Positions 24,264 to 34,061 of a stretch of 64,000 bases of DNA are shown here, piece by piece (position 1 is the first letter of the stretch; each line of letters opens with the position of its first letter). The DNA is from Lunularia cruciata. Taxonomy: Eukaryota > Streptophyta > Marchantiopsida > Lunulariales > Lunulariaceae. Both the position numbers and the translations under genes were made by a program. The notes under the pieces were generated by a model, which worked only from the letters and a program-made list of their open reading frames with translations, ran no database searches and had not been told where the DNA came from. The stretch is from NCBI GenBank assembly GCA_948567375.1, contig OX419761.1, positions 41,728,501 to 41,792,500 of the forward strand. Reading direction: 5' to 3'.

Positions 24264-24794
24264 TGGTCTTTATATCCCTACAGTCACACTTATCCCACCT
24301 GCAGTGGTGTGAAGGTTTGACTGTTGCTTTCAAGGTCATAACTATAACGGTCCAGAAGAACGAGCCTGTAGAAGATACGGTATGTCATCCAATGGCCACA
24401 TTCTTCCAGGATTGTAGACTCCGCTTTAAGTGTCCATGCAGGGCGATTTGGCCAGCTTGGAGACCTACAAGTTCTTTCTCATAGGGTCTCTGTCTGCTAC
24501 TTTTTTGAGGGGTTATTGTCAAATAGGATTTGTGATAAAATAGTTTAGTAATCAGTTCAAGATAAATTCGATAGTTTTATTTAATTTATGTCAATAATAA
24601 TATTAAATAATAAAAATATAAATCATTTTTATTAATTAATAAGTATATTTTTACAAAATAAATTCTATAAAAATTAAAAAATAGGACTACATAAATTTTT
24701 TATGATAATAACAAACAATATGCATTTAGATGGATCTTTCCTAAACTAGAAAGACAAATGGTTAACTCATAGACGCACCATGATTCTAAAACGG
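24264..24794. other. Intergenic DNA between LINE tails
   Basis: A 91-codon plus-strand frame overlaps the tail and extends to 24484, but I cannot support it as a gene. The rest is AT-rich. Confidence 0.4.
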
Positions 24795-24839
24795 AAAGGC
24801 GACCACATAGAACACATGAAGGTGGGAAGACCCCGTTGA
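24795..24839 (-). mobile_element. Very short LINE 3' tail with putative TSD
   Basis: About 45 bp: AAGGCGACCACATAGAACAC, then GAAGGTGGGAAGACCCCG. The flanks TCTAAAACGG (24785-24794) and TCTAAAATGG (24841-24850) differ at one base and probably represent the target-site duplication. Confidence 0.7.
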
Positions 24840-25028
24840 GTCTAAAATGGTTTACAAAGACTTGGAAACGATACCAAGCTCTCCTTGTGGACTGAAGTAG
24901 GTGCACAAGCTGGGGAGAAAATAAAGCTTATTATTGCACAATGCCTCACCCTGTCGGGTAGGCCCACGGTCTACGTGCTAACGCATTAACGACGTACACA
25001 ACTTGAACTTACAGGGCAATGCATAAGT

Positions 25029-25160
25029 GAGAAAAAGGCGACCGCGTAGAGAACACGAACGATGGGAAGACCCAATCAAGCCGTACAAGCGAGAGACGAA
25101 ATGGGTAAAATGGGGTTAGGTTTCATTTTATCTTCTTACCCCATTTTACCATTTACCCCT
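25029..25160 (-). mobile_element. LINE 3' tail with 16-bp target-site duplication
   Basis: A minus-strand tail with terminal block AAAAAGGCGACCGCGTAGAG, GATGGGAAGACCC, CCGTACAAGCGAGAGAC and the start of the hairpin (TGGGGTTAGG). Perfect 16-bp direct repeats AGGGCAATGCATAAGT flank it at 25013-25028 and 25161-25176. This fixes both ends and shows insertion by target-primed reverse transcription. Confidence 0.88.
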
Positions 25161-25325
25161 AGGGCAATGCATAAGTTGAAATGCCACCTGTAAGGACCAG
25201 CCGACTTCTCTGTTATCCATCGATCTCCATCGTTGGAACGAAACCATTGGAACCAACTTCCACGAGATGGACTTAACGGTACCCAAAACTTGGCACCGAG
25301 ACCCAACAATACCTTGAGTCGATAG

Positions 25326-25412
25326 AAGGCGACCGCGTCTGATAACAAGAAGGATGGAAGACCCCATCAAGCTATAAAAGTTAAAATGGGCTAAGCTCCA
25401 ATAATATCGGCC
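25326..25412 (-). mobile_element. 5'-truncated LINE 3' tail
   Basis: It carries GAAGGCGACCGCGTCTGATA, AAGGATGGAAGACCCCATCA and a decayed hairpin (GGGCTAAGCTCCAATA). No clear target-site duplication is seen. Confidence 0.7.
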
Positions 25413-27758
25413 ATAGGAATTTGCCCCACAACACCCATCTTAATATCTCAAGTTAGTTGACAAAAAGAGTCAACCTTATCCTTAGATCATTTTGTCCTTG
25501 GATGGATAAGTTGTAGTGTCATGTTTGTTTGCCCTTAGAATACGAAAGTTATGTAATTTATATAATGTACAAAAAAAATATCCCCTAGCGATTCCACAAG
25601 CTAATGTCCTCTCTAGAACAATGCTTATATATAATCTAAAGTAAGCTATAAATAAAAAAGTGAAAGGGATATCTTCTTTGTCCAATATAGTAAGTACTCA
25701 CATCCTAGATAGATGTGGTATCCTTCGAGATGTAACCCCAAAGCTTAGAGAAACAGAAATGTTACCTTGATCCATACCTATGTACTTGATAACCTTGACT
25801 ACTATTATCACTTTGCTAATCCAAGAAGATCTGCAATAATTTCTTCCAAAACTATGTCAAATGTAGGATCTATAATTACAATATTCATTATTATCACTGG
25901 ATCATCTTGAACCAAATGTAAATATATACTAATTTAGTTGTATGCAAAGCATACAAATACTTCCTCACTTGGAAGAAGTGTTTGAAGTGTTTCCAAGTGA
26001 AGTATTTCTCCCATGATGCTATGATAGACATGATATCTCTAATAACATCATGAATGGTTATCTTTTATCCTTCAAACAATAACAAGTCATATAGATCCTT
26101 GTTGCATCTAAGGTATAATGCATTCATAAATGAATGTTGAAAATATAGACGGGTAGGTAAATCTAAGCAAAATCTCATTGTTGGAGGAAAAATTATCATG
26201 TACATATACATTATTATTACATACGTAACCTATATTTTTTCTTAATGTTATACATCATAGAAATACAATTCATATTAAAAGTCATACATAAATTGTCAAG
26301 TGCTATAATAAAAAAATGAAAAAATTCCATATCTCCATAGAAGCACAACTCATGTAAGAAGTTATACAAAAATTATAAAAATACTACAATAATTAAAAAA
26401 ATAAAAGTTCCGTACACTATTAAGAAGAAGCAGATGATTATATTCATCAAGTTAAATCCACTTTAGCAAAAAGGATCTAAGTTACATCCACCTGCTCCAT
26501 CCATCATGACCAAGAGTTTAAGAACTCAACATGGAAGAAGAAGAAAAAGTCTAACTCTCTTGGTAATGACGCGTAAACTGTGATTCCAACAATGTAAACA
26601 AACACACTAGAATATAGAAAATCACAATTAAATTGTCCATTGACAACCAAAATAATCAATCAAACATCTTAGCAAACTAGTTCAAGAATTGTAAGAACTT
26701 AATATCCTGCAACTCATCAAAACATTAACATAAAATATTTATAAATAAATCATCCCGTGTAAAAAAATCTAATATTAACATAAAATATTTATAAATAAAT
26801 CATCATCTATAAACAAGTCTAACATCAGATTTCAACGTTTACAAATAACAGTAGAAGCCTGGTTTCAATCTAACATTTACTAAACATATAATCCCAAAAC
26901 TAGCAGTTGGAATGAGACATAGAATATTCCAACCGAGAGTACAATCTGTTCAATAATTAACGTTAACAGACAACTTCGTGAATAGTTTGCAAATGTGTCA
27001 CTAATAGAAGTCTAAATGTTCGGGACATTGAGGCAAGAGCTATCTCGCGCATCGGTCATCCATACACACAAGCAGAGAATCCTCAATATTATACAGAACT
27101 CATGTCGAACTAACCGTCACATCGGCTCACCACAGAAAGATGCCTCACACTCTCTGTACAACGAACTTGGGGTTAACGGGCATCCGGTCACATTAAGACC
27201 TCTGGTTCAAGGAATACTTCCGGTTACACACCACGTGTCACAAGCCTTTGTGTGTCCGACTTGAGTTTGACGCGTGGCCTAGTCTGCATGCAACGTACGG
27301 AACCCTGCAGCGGATGCTGCTCTCAAGTCGATCATCCATCGAGACGGCAATTTCTCGAACTATCCGGGGTCTTTGGGATTTGGTTGCAATACCTGCGCAA
27401 TATTGGGGACGATCGCATGGTTTCTTGACGATTCTTGTTGGCATCTGCTTATTTTCGTGAACTACTTACTTGAAATTGCAGCAGATTCTCCTGGAATTTT
27501 AGCTTTACCTGAGGGTTTATGAGATATACTCGATAAATTAGTTTGCGAGGCTTCGGGGTTGTAAAGAGGTATTGAAAGTATCTCGGAGGTTGAAGAGAAA
27601 GTAGAATTGGTGAGCTGATTTGTGAAGTACCGGTGAAAGGAGCTAGAGCGGTTGGGTGATAAGTGCTACTGTACTGTAGGAGTTGTTTCTCTGAGGGTTA
27701 AATTTTTACGCAATCAGGCAGACAAAAGCCCTGTTAAGTGAGGCTCAGAATCTGAACT
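25413..27758. other. Intergenic DNA and upstream region of the HhH gene
   Basis: The stretch to about 26.9 kb is AT-rich without recognisable genes; a short direct repeat (ATTAACATAAAATATTTATA) occurs near 26724 and 26772. From about 27.0 kb the GC content rises, and the last 500 bases are likely promoter and leader of the gene starting at 27759. Small frames at 27016-27460 on both strands are unsupported. Confidence 0.45.
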
Positions 27759-30520
27759 ATGGCGAAGCTGAGGTATAAGCGAAAAGCGGGAGATGCTTTG
27801 AAGAAGCCGAAGGTTATGATACGAAAGAAAGTGAAACCGAGATTTCACTTTCGTAGGAGTTCTTGGTTGAATTCTCTAAAATGTTTTCTTATGGCCGACA
27901 GTTTCATGTATGGTCCCTTGACCGCAACACCGAAACGCATTCCTGGTGCACGCACGATTGCAGGTTAATTACTTCTCTGTTCTGTTCTGATTTCCTTGTG
28001 CTCAATTTATGAGTGATTCGCTGTAGGTGTGGAGCAATTGAATGAAAGAATATGCGTTGTTTGGAAAGTCTTTAAGCTCACTGTGTGAACTGAAACTGCA
28101 AAAATATATTTCCTTCTTTTGACTTCATATAGCCTAATAGGTACATTTACATGCTCTGTTTGTCTTCAAATGATAGGTGCTGATCCTCTTATCGTTAGAG
28201 ACATCCAAGAATGCATATTAGTATAGTCGATTACAAACGTGCTAGAGAACCCGGAAAAGGAACATCTCTATTGGAACGTCATAGCCGTCCTTCTTGTTTA
28301 TCTCTTGTATTCGTATCAGTTTTTTCTCTTGTTCTTCTGGTGGACTGCAGGTTTTTACCAGGAGTCTTCTACCTCTTTATGTTGCAAAAAGCTAGAAACG
28401 CTTAACCTTTCCTAGAGTTTATAGTAAACACAGAATATGAGTTTCCTAGTGAGATGCACCTGTTGCGTTACCTTGTTTCTAGATAGAGTTGCATGATATT
28501 AACCTCAAGAACTTTTTGGGGCCTGCAGACATTGCGAAATTCAAGGTGCCCACTCCACAAACAGTTCTGAAGGACTTGAAGGAAGCTTTCTCCCCTCCTG
28601 GAGAACCGCAGATTGCTGAGCCTGCCCCCGAGGAAGCAATAGTTGATGAAGTAGAGAACAGCAGTGAGCCGAATGGACAAGTGGTGCAAAGCAGCATTGT
28701 GACAATTCACAAAAAGACTGTGACTAGTACGGTAATTGGGGGACAAGATATCGGAGAGCTGAGGAGCGAACTTCAATTGGGCCTTCACAGTCCTATGGTG
28801 AGATCTATGGACGTGACAGCAGATACTGATATCACAGAACCGGAAGAAGTAGACGGTGACGAGGAGTACAGCCATCCAGGAAATACACACACGCCCCTTG
28901 ATTTTTACGAAGCTGAGAAGGTAATTTTCTCCTCGAGGGGAGCCAACTTTGATCTCTACCTCTGCACAGAATTGCTGTTGAAAGAATAGTGCCAGATGAT
29001 ATTCAACTTGGGTCTTAAGAAATGGCGTATGTTAGTACTTTGTGTGACTAGTATTAGGACTAGTAACCCCAGCTTCTCCAGAGACTTTCAGTATCTCACC
29101 TGTTCAGTCACTGTCAGTTATCTCCATGCCCTGATTTGGAAGTCCGCACAATCGGGATGACTTTACGGTGGAAGTGTACAGATTGAGAAGCCTTTTTTTA
29201 GCAGGTAGGCAAAGTAGTTGTTAAGTTTACTTGAACACAGTTAGGAAGTGATGTAACAACTGGTTTGGCAGGTGGGGAATGAACTCATTGAAAGGCTGGG
29301 AGGTCGGTTCTCTGAAGAATTCGGCATTCATGTGGATGTAAGCGATGCTGAGGTGGAGCGATGGTTTTTAGCTTCAAACCTCTTCAGTCGCACCGTTCCT
29401 TTCAATGTAACGAAACATACTTACAAGGTAATACATCGGCCTTAATGGGGACGGTATGTGGCGACTGCTATTTGTACTTGGCCTTTCATTCTGCAAGTCT
29501 CACTGAGTGTGCTTTCTTCAGTAAAGAACTGTATCTACCTACCTTCTTAGAGAATATTGTATATGATTTTCCTCTGGGCCTGCTTACTCACATTAAAACT
29601 TGTGCTTGTAATCAGGAGCTAATGGCGGCAGGCGTGTCAAAGGTTACTGATACTTTGACTATTGAAGAGAGTAAAGTTGCCGAGATACTTGAAGCCGCCG
29701 GCTTCACAAAATATGGACAAAGGTATAATAATCGAGATGTCCATAGTCATCTCATATTGGAACTTTGGTTGGAAGTTGGGTATCATTTTGTTTCTTATCT
29801 AGGCGTGACGAGATTCGGGTTGCTCCATTCTCTAGGGTTGAGAAAATTTCTTGATTATGAGTCTGTCAACGTACACTTCCACAATAACTTGAAGCATCCG
29901 TAAAGGTCTTTTGTGATGGTTTTAGCTGTGAAATTATCCAAATTTAATGGAAGTCGATATGTACAGAGTGGCACATCAGCTTCAGAAACTTGCTGTCCAT
30001 CTAGAATCAGAGAACTGGGGCAGAGTCTCCACCTACAAGCACACTGAAGACCCTGCTGAACTTACTCGTCAGCTACGAACTTTACCCGGAGTAAAGTTGA
30101 GCGCTGCTCGCAGTTTCATGAGGTGAGTAGTAGTTGCACAACCGATATCAAGTTATTCTGACGGCGTTGTGTGTGATTCTTCTGTGCTCCATCATACAAC
30201 GTCGTTCAGCCTCACATCCATCAAGATCGAAGGGCTTACAAATTTGTGTTTCCGCAGAGAACTACGAGGAGTGTGGAAAGGTTGCTCAATGGATTTTGAA
30301 AATCGAACAAAGAAGGCGGCCATGCATCTAAGGCTCCTAAGCTCGACAAACCCTGAATCTCACCCCGAAGAATCCCTCACAGTCTTTGCTCAAGAAGCGG
30401 GTAAGGGACTTACCTGACATCCATGCAGACTTCATGATGTGTGCTTTTCTAACTTAAAAGTCTCTTGATTTTACAGTGGCTACTTTCACCTACAATGGAC
30501 TTGTTAAGAGACTCTTGTGA
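27759..30520 (+). CDS. Helix-hairpin-helix, endonuclease III-like protein (eight exons)
   Basis: Eight exons join in one 430-residue frame: 27759-27963, 28177-28220, 28483-28920, 29272-29427, 29616-29722, 29967-30122, 30258-30400 and 30477-30520 (TGA). All introns are GT..AG; the donor of exon 2 (GTATAG) is weak. The N-terminus is strongly basic (MAKLRYKRKAGD), and exon 3 encodes an acidic, Pro-rich linker. The C-terminal ~200 residues resemble prokaryotic helix-hairpin-helix proteins of the endonuclease III superfamily: ELIERLGGRF, DAEVERWFLASNLFSR, KVAEILEAAGFTKYGQR, a hairpin-like LRTLPGVKLSAARSFMR, then ELRGVWKG. I see no [4Fe-4S] cysteine cluster and cannot place the catalytic Lys/Asp, so glycosylase activity is unproven. 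A nuclear or organellar DNA-repair or DNA-binding role is inference. Confidence 0.72.
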
Positions 30521-31548
30521 GGATAGAATATACTATTGATGAATTTCCTGCAAAAGATTTGCATATTGTTGATCGAATCAGAATAACTACTACCCACCAA
30601 CTACTTTGTACAAGGTAGATGGCACTGCATGGGGCACAAGCTATCAGAGAAAACGAGCTGCAGCTAGTGTGCAGTAATACAGGAGGCGTTCTAAATATTG
30701 ATTTTCTATTTTCAGCTATAGATATACGGGACCTTGAAGTTGCACTTTTCAAACTTGGTGTCAAGCATGAGAAGGACTATGCGACATGCAAGGGAGGTAT
30801 GGAGTGCGAAATCCTGACGTCCTCCGGTCGACTTCTTTCTTCGATACCATGAAAGCCTCGCATCTGCGAGATGTAGAGAAGAGTTCTGCTCAATTCCCCG
30901 TGCGCGGTTTTCTTGCGAACACAGCAGTCTGGACTTCCTTTAAGCCCCGACTTTTGGTGAATCTCATAAACGTCATCACCAACTGAATTATCCGTACCGG
31001 TGATGAGGGTCGGATGTGTCCATTGACGACAGGAAGAAACCTCAGCTTATTACTTACTAGGAGAAGAAATTACGGTATAAATGTACAGATCCGCTCTATT
31101 TGTACAAATGAGAAATGTTAGATGCCTGGAGAAGTTGTAGATTTTACAGAAGAAAGATTAGACACTCCTCCTGATGGTGATGAGAAACTTCTTAACAGTT
31201 CCTGTAGAAATGACATCTTGCTAGTAACATGTTCATAACGTTCCATTCATGAAGTACACAAGTTCCACAACTTTGCGGTTGTAGTATCCTTGTTTCACTT
31301 CTTGTGCTGGGAGCAAATTGTAAACTAGCAGTGAAGGGTCTTGGAGGTCGTGACGCAGTTCCTTGAGTAAGTAGTACGCTGTCCACTTGCTGGATAGATC
31401 AACTTCCTGGATGTGGTGCTTGGTTTCTTCTTTGCTACCTAGTTGCATCTATATTTCAGGCTGTACTATGGATCCTCAACGGTCTTCTTTACTGACAGCT
31501 GTGCTTAGTATCAGCTTCCTCCCAACCTACCATCTGTATACTGCAGCA
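30521..31548. other. Intergenic, downstream of the HhH gene
   Basis: A 77-codon plus-strand frame at 30619-30852 directly follows the stop and may lie in the 3' untranslated region. On the minus strand a 71-codon frame at 31233-31448 (ATG at 31448, MQLGSKEETKHHIQEVDLS) has protein-like composition and a possible acceptor just upstream, but no family is recognised. Confidence 0.3.
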
Positions 31549-31600
31549 TAACTGGTCAATAAATTCAATAGGAGCTCCTATTGAATTTATTGACCAGTTA
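31549..31600. repeat. 52-bp perfect palindrome
   Basis: The two 26-base halves are exactly complementary, centred on GAGCTC at 31572-31577; the left half begins TAACTGGTCAATAAATTCAA. There is no spacer, so it could extrude as a cruciform or form a hairpin in RNA. Base pairing stops outside 31549 and 31600. Confidence 0.97.
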
Positions 31601-31657
31601 AACTCCTATTGGAGTTCCAGAAAGATGGAGTTACAATAGCTTTCTAGAAAACGAAGG

Positions 31658-31688
31658 AAGGCGACCGCGTAGGAAAAATGAAGCATGA
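31658..31688 (-). mobile_element. Minimal LINE 3' tail
   Basis: GGAAGGCGACCGCGTAGGAA followed by AAATGAAGCATGA matches only the last ~30 bp of the tail family. It sits inside the inverted-repeat complex. Confidence 0.6.
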
Positions 31689-31708
31689 AAGATGAAACAT
31701 CTTTCTCC

Positions 31709-31963
31709 ATACTCTTTTCGCACTTCCTGTGCATCAACATGCTTCAGCCGCTAAACAACTCTCTGTTACTTCTGCTTTTCGTGTCGGCCTTCGACTTCGA
31801 TAAGGTTCAAGGTCATCAATGAACTCCAATAGGAGTTGATACTAACTCCATCTTTTCTGGCATAAATTCAATAGGAGCCAGTTAATAGATCGAAAAGCAG
31901 AAGTAACATAGAGTTGTTTAGCGGCTGAAGCATGTTGATGCACAGGAAGTGCGAAAAGAGTAT
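31709..31963. repeat. Inverted repeat, 73-bp arms, 109-bp spacer
   Basis: The left arm 31709-31781 (starts ATACTCTTTTCGCACTTCCT) is the reverse complement of 31891-31963 with one mismatch. The spacer contains a small hairpin AACTCCAATAGGAGTT (31822-31838) and, at about 31843-31887, a rearranged inverted copy of sequence from the palindrome region. A transcript would fold into a long, nearly perfect hairpin. No transposase, terminal signature or target-site duplication was found. Confidence 0.93.
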
Positions 31964-33185
31964 TCCCAACAGAAATTTGTCCTGATGGAAAATCTCGACC
32001 CACGAGATAACCATGTAGGGTCATGGATTGCAAAGGCCGTGGGGATTTGTTGACCAAAAATTGACTCATCACTAAGTGGCGAGTCAACTAGGCAATGCAA
32101 GAGCTCTACAAGAGCGGAATCAAATCTTGGAAAAACTACCTATCACCTCATCGTCTGGATTGAAGGTTTAGGTCAGAAGACTTCCTATACATACATCTAA
32201 CGAAGACGGCTTTAGTTGGTAGGGTTAAGGTGATTGAAACTATTGAAAACGACCTCGCCAATTTGGAGGCTGCACGAATCCTCGCCAGTACCAGCCAGAA
32301 ATGAAGATTACCGGCGGGAACTTCAAACTGACTACGCTACAGAAGATTCTGTCGCAATGCGAACAAAATGTCTGAGTCTATGAAATTCTGGCAGTTTACA
32401 TGTTGTGACAGGCAAAAACGCCGCTTCCACGGAGTCAAACCAGACCATATTGCAACTGTCAAGAGGAAGTGATTCTACATTCTTGCTTTTTAAGTTGTGA
32501 TTTTTCTCAGGCTTCCCAGTCTGATCCGAGGAAGCTGGGGAAGAACACCTGATGAGTCCGCCCTGGTAACCAAGTCCATGATAACCCTGTCACTGAATTT
32601 ATAGAATATATTTTACATGGGCATCGTCCTGAAGCAGCTCTACTAACCTCCAATCTACTCTTCGTTGCAGGAGTTTGCATGTGAATGAAGTCTTATCTTA
32701 ATATCTTCATAAAACAGGTTTGCAGAATCTTATCCATTCTACCTTTTGCACCTCTACAGTAGCAACTTGATTGTTCACGGAGATGGAAAAACGAATCAGC
32801 TCTTCGAAATGAGACAATTTTCTAGTGGGACACAAAATAGCTACGGATTTCAATGTCCTTGAAAATAGGATCTGGTTTCCACATCCTTTTAATTTGGAGG
32901 CATTTCGGTGCGGTCAGTTTTTCTTTCTGATCGGGTCAAAGCAGCAGCAACCAATTTTTTACTTCAGATTGACACAAATTCTTCCTCTGGATCTTGCTGT
33001 GTCCGCAAATGCTGACAAAGAGCCGACTAGTCAGATTGTAGACTGCAGATGGACAATGCGCATTCTCTTGCACCGCACAGCACACTATCGGGCCTTCAAC
33101 ATCAGTTGCGTATTAGTATCGATCTTTTGAAGACTAGAGTTTGAGTAGTCGTGTGAAGATAATCATCTACGCAACAATTTTACGT
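31964..33185. other. Intergenic DNA
   Basis: No gene is recognised. A 101-codon plus-strand frame at 32825-33130 has no visible domain. The last part is probably the 3' untranslated region of the hydrolase gene on the minus strand. Confidence 0.4.
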
Positions 33186-34061
33186 TTAAGTAGAGATATT
33201 TGCTCCACTCTGTGAATCCCATCGCTGTAACGGGTTATCTCTCCACAGTACAGGCTCATCTTCTGCACTGTGCGTCCCTACTTGGCTAAGTAAATTATCG
33301 AGGAGCCCAGTGATCTTTATCAAATCCTCGTCCCTCGAAAGTCGATGGTCTCCGTCCTTCACAAGAACGAGATCCACATTTTCACTCTGAACGTCTTTCA
33401 TCAACGCCAGTGTTTCGGTGTATGATACATCCGTATCTTGCAGTCCATGGATCAAACGAACAGGAATATCCACGTCATACGGAGCCGGAAGACAGTGGTG
33501 TTTCCCTTCGACCAGTAAACTGATTGGTATATCGTAATATCCTGTGGAAGAATACTCAGACTGCCTGCGGTAAAACCCTGCTCCGCCTTCAAATTCCAAC
33601 TCTGTCTCCGTCATGTCTACCATCATATTCTCCGTGAAATTCATACTCGGCGCAATGCCCACGAGGCCAGTAATCCGTCTGCTCACGGGGCTGTGAGCGC
33701 GCAGAACGACCAGAAGTGCGAGCCAAAACCCCATCGAGGACCCCACCAAGATCTGAGGTCCCTTCGTTTCCTTTTCCAAAAGGAGGCACAGATCTTGAAA
33801 CCATCGCCCCACCGTAGCCTCCTTAAACTCGCCGCTGGACTGTCCATGCGCATAGTGGTCGTAGGCTAGAAAATCAACGTTCTTGTTTACAGCCCACTGC
33901 TCCAAGGTAGCAACCTTGCGCCCGTCCATCACCGATTTGAATCCATTAACGTAAACGACTCCAGGCTGATGATTCGGACTCTCCTTGGAGGCTAAACGGA
34001 CATGTCTCTGCACCGCAAGAAAGTCGGTGGCAGTAGTCGCGAATTTGATGACCTCGGACAT
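33186..34061 (-). CDS. Alpha/beta hydrolase, ABHD10-like, intronless
   Basis: An uninterrupted 291-codon frame starts at an ATG at 34061. It has the alpha/beta-hydrolase order of motifs: oxyanion-side YVNGFKS (residues 37-43), YDHYAHGQSSGEF (67-79), nucleophile elbow GSSMG with Ser109, acid HGLQDTDV with Asp209, and GDHRLS with catalytic His239. The GPQILVGSSMG and GDHRLS contexts are typical of ABHD10 and its bacterial relatives, which are serine esterases or thioesterases; the substrate here is unknown. Length suits a single-domain enzyme, with about 40 extra C-terminal residues. I see no obvious targeting peptide. Lack of introns and strong resemblance to bacterial relatives could mean an organellar-ancestor or transferred origin, which is inference. 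Confidence 0.88.
   Translation of the reverse strand: MSEVIKFATTATDFLAVQRHVRLASKESPNHQPGVVYVNGFKSVMDGRKVATLEQWAVNKNVDFLAYDHYAHGQSSGEFKEATVGRWFQDLCLLLEKETKGPQILVGSSMGFWLALLVVLRAHSPVSRRITGLVGIAPSMNFTENMMVDMTETELEFEGGAGFYRRQSEYSSTGYYDIPISLLVEGKHHCLPAPYDVDIPVRLIHGLQDTDVSYTETLALMKDVQSENVDLVLVKDGDHRLSRDEDLIKITGLLDNLLSQVGTHSAEDEPVLWRDNPLQRWDSQSGANIST

Noticed and set aside
27016-27460. Small frames on both strands
   Set aside because: No domain and probable promoter or leader of the gene at 27759.
31709-31963. Possibility of a classical microRNA precursor
   Set aside because: Arms are longer and more perfect than a typical mature miRNA hairpin, and nothing shows transcription; kept only as an inverted repeat.
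31842-32087. 81-codon minus-strand frame across the inverted repeat
   Set aside because: Most of it is an inverted-repeat arm and flank; no protein family visible.
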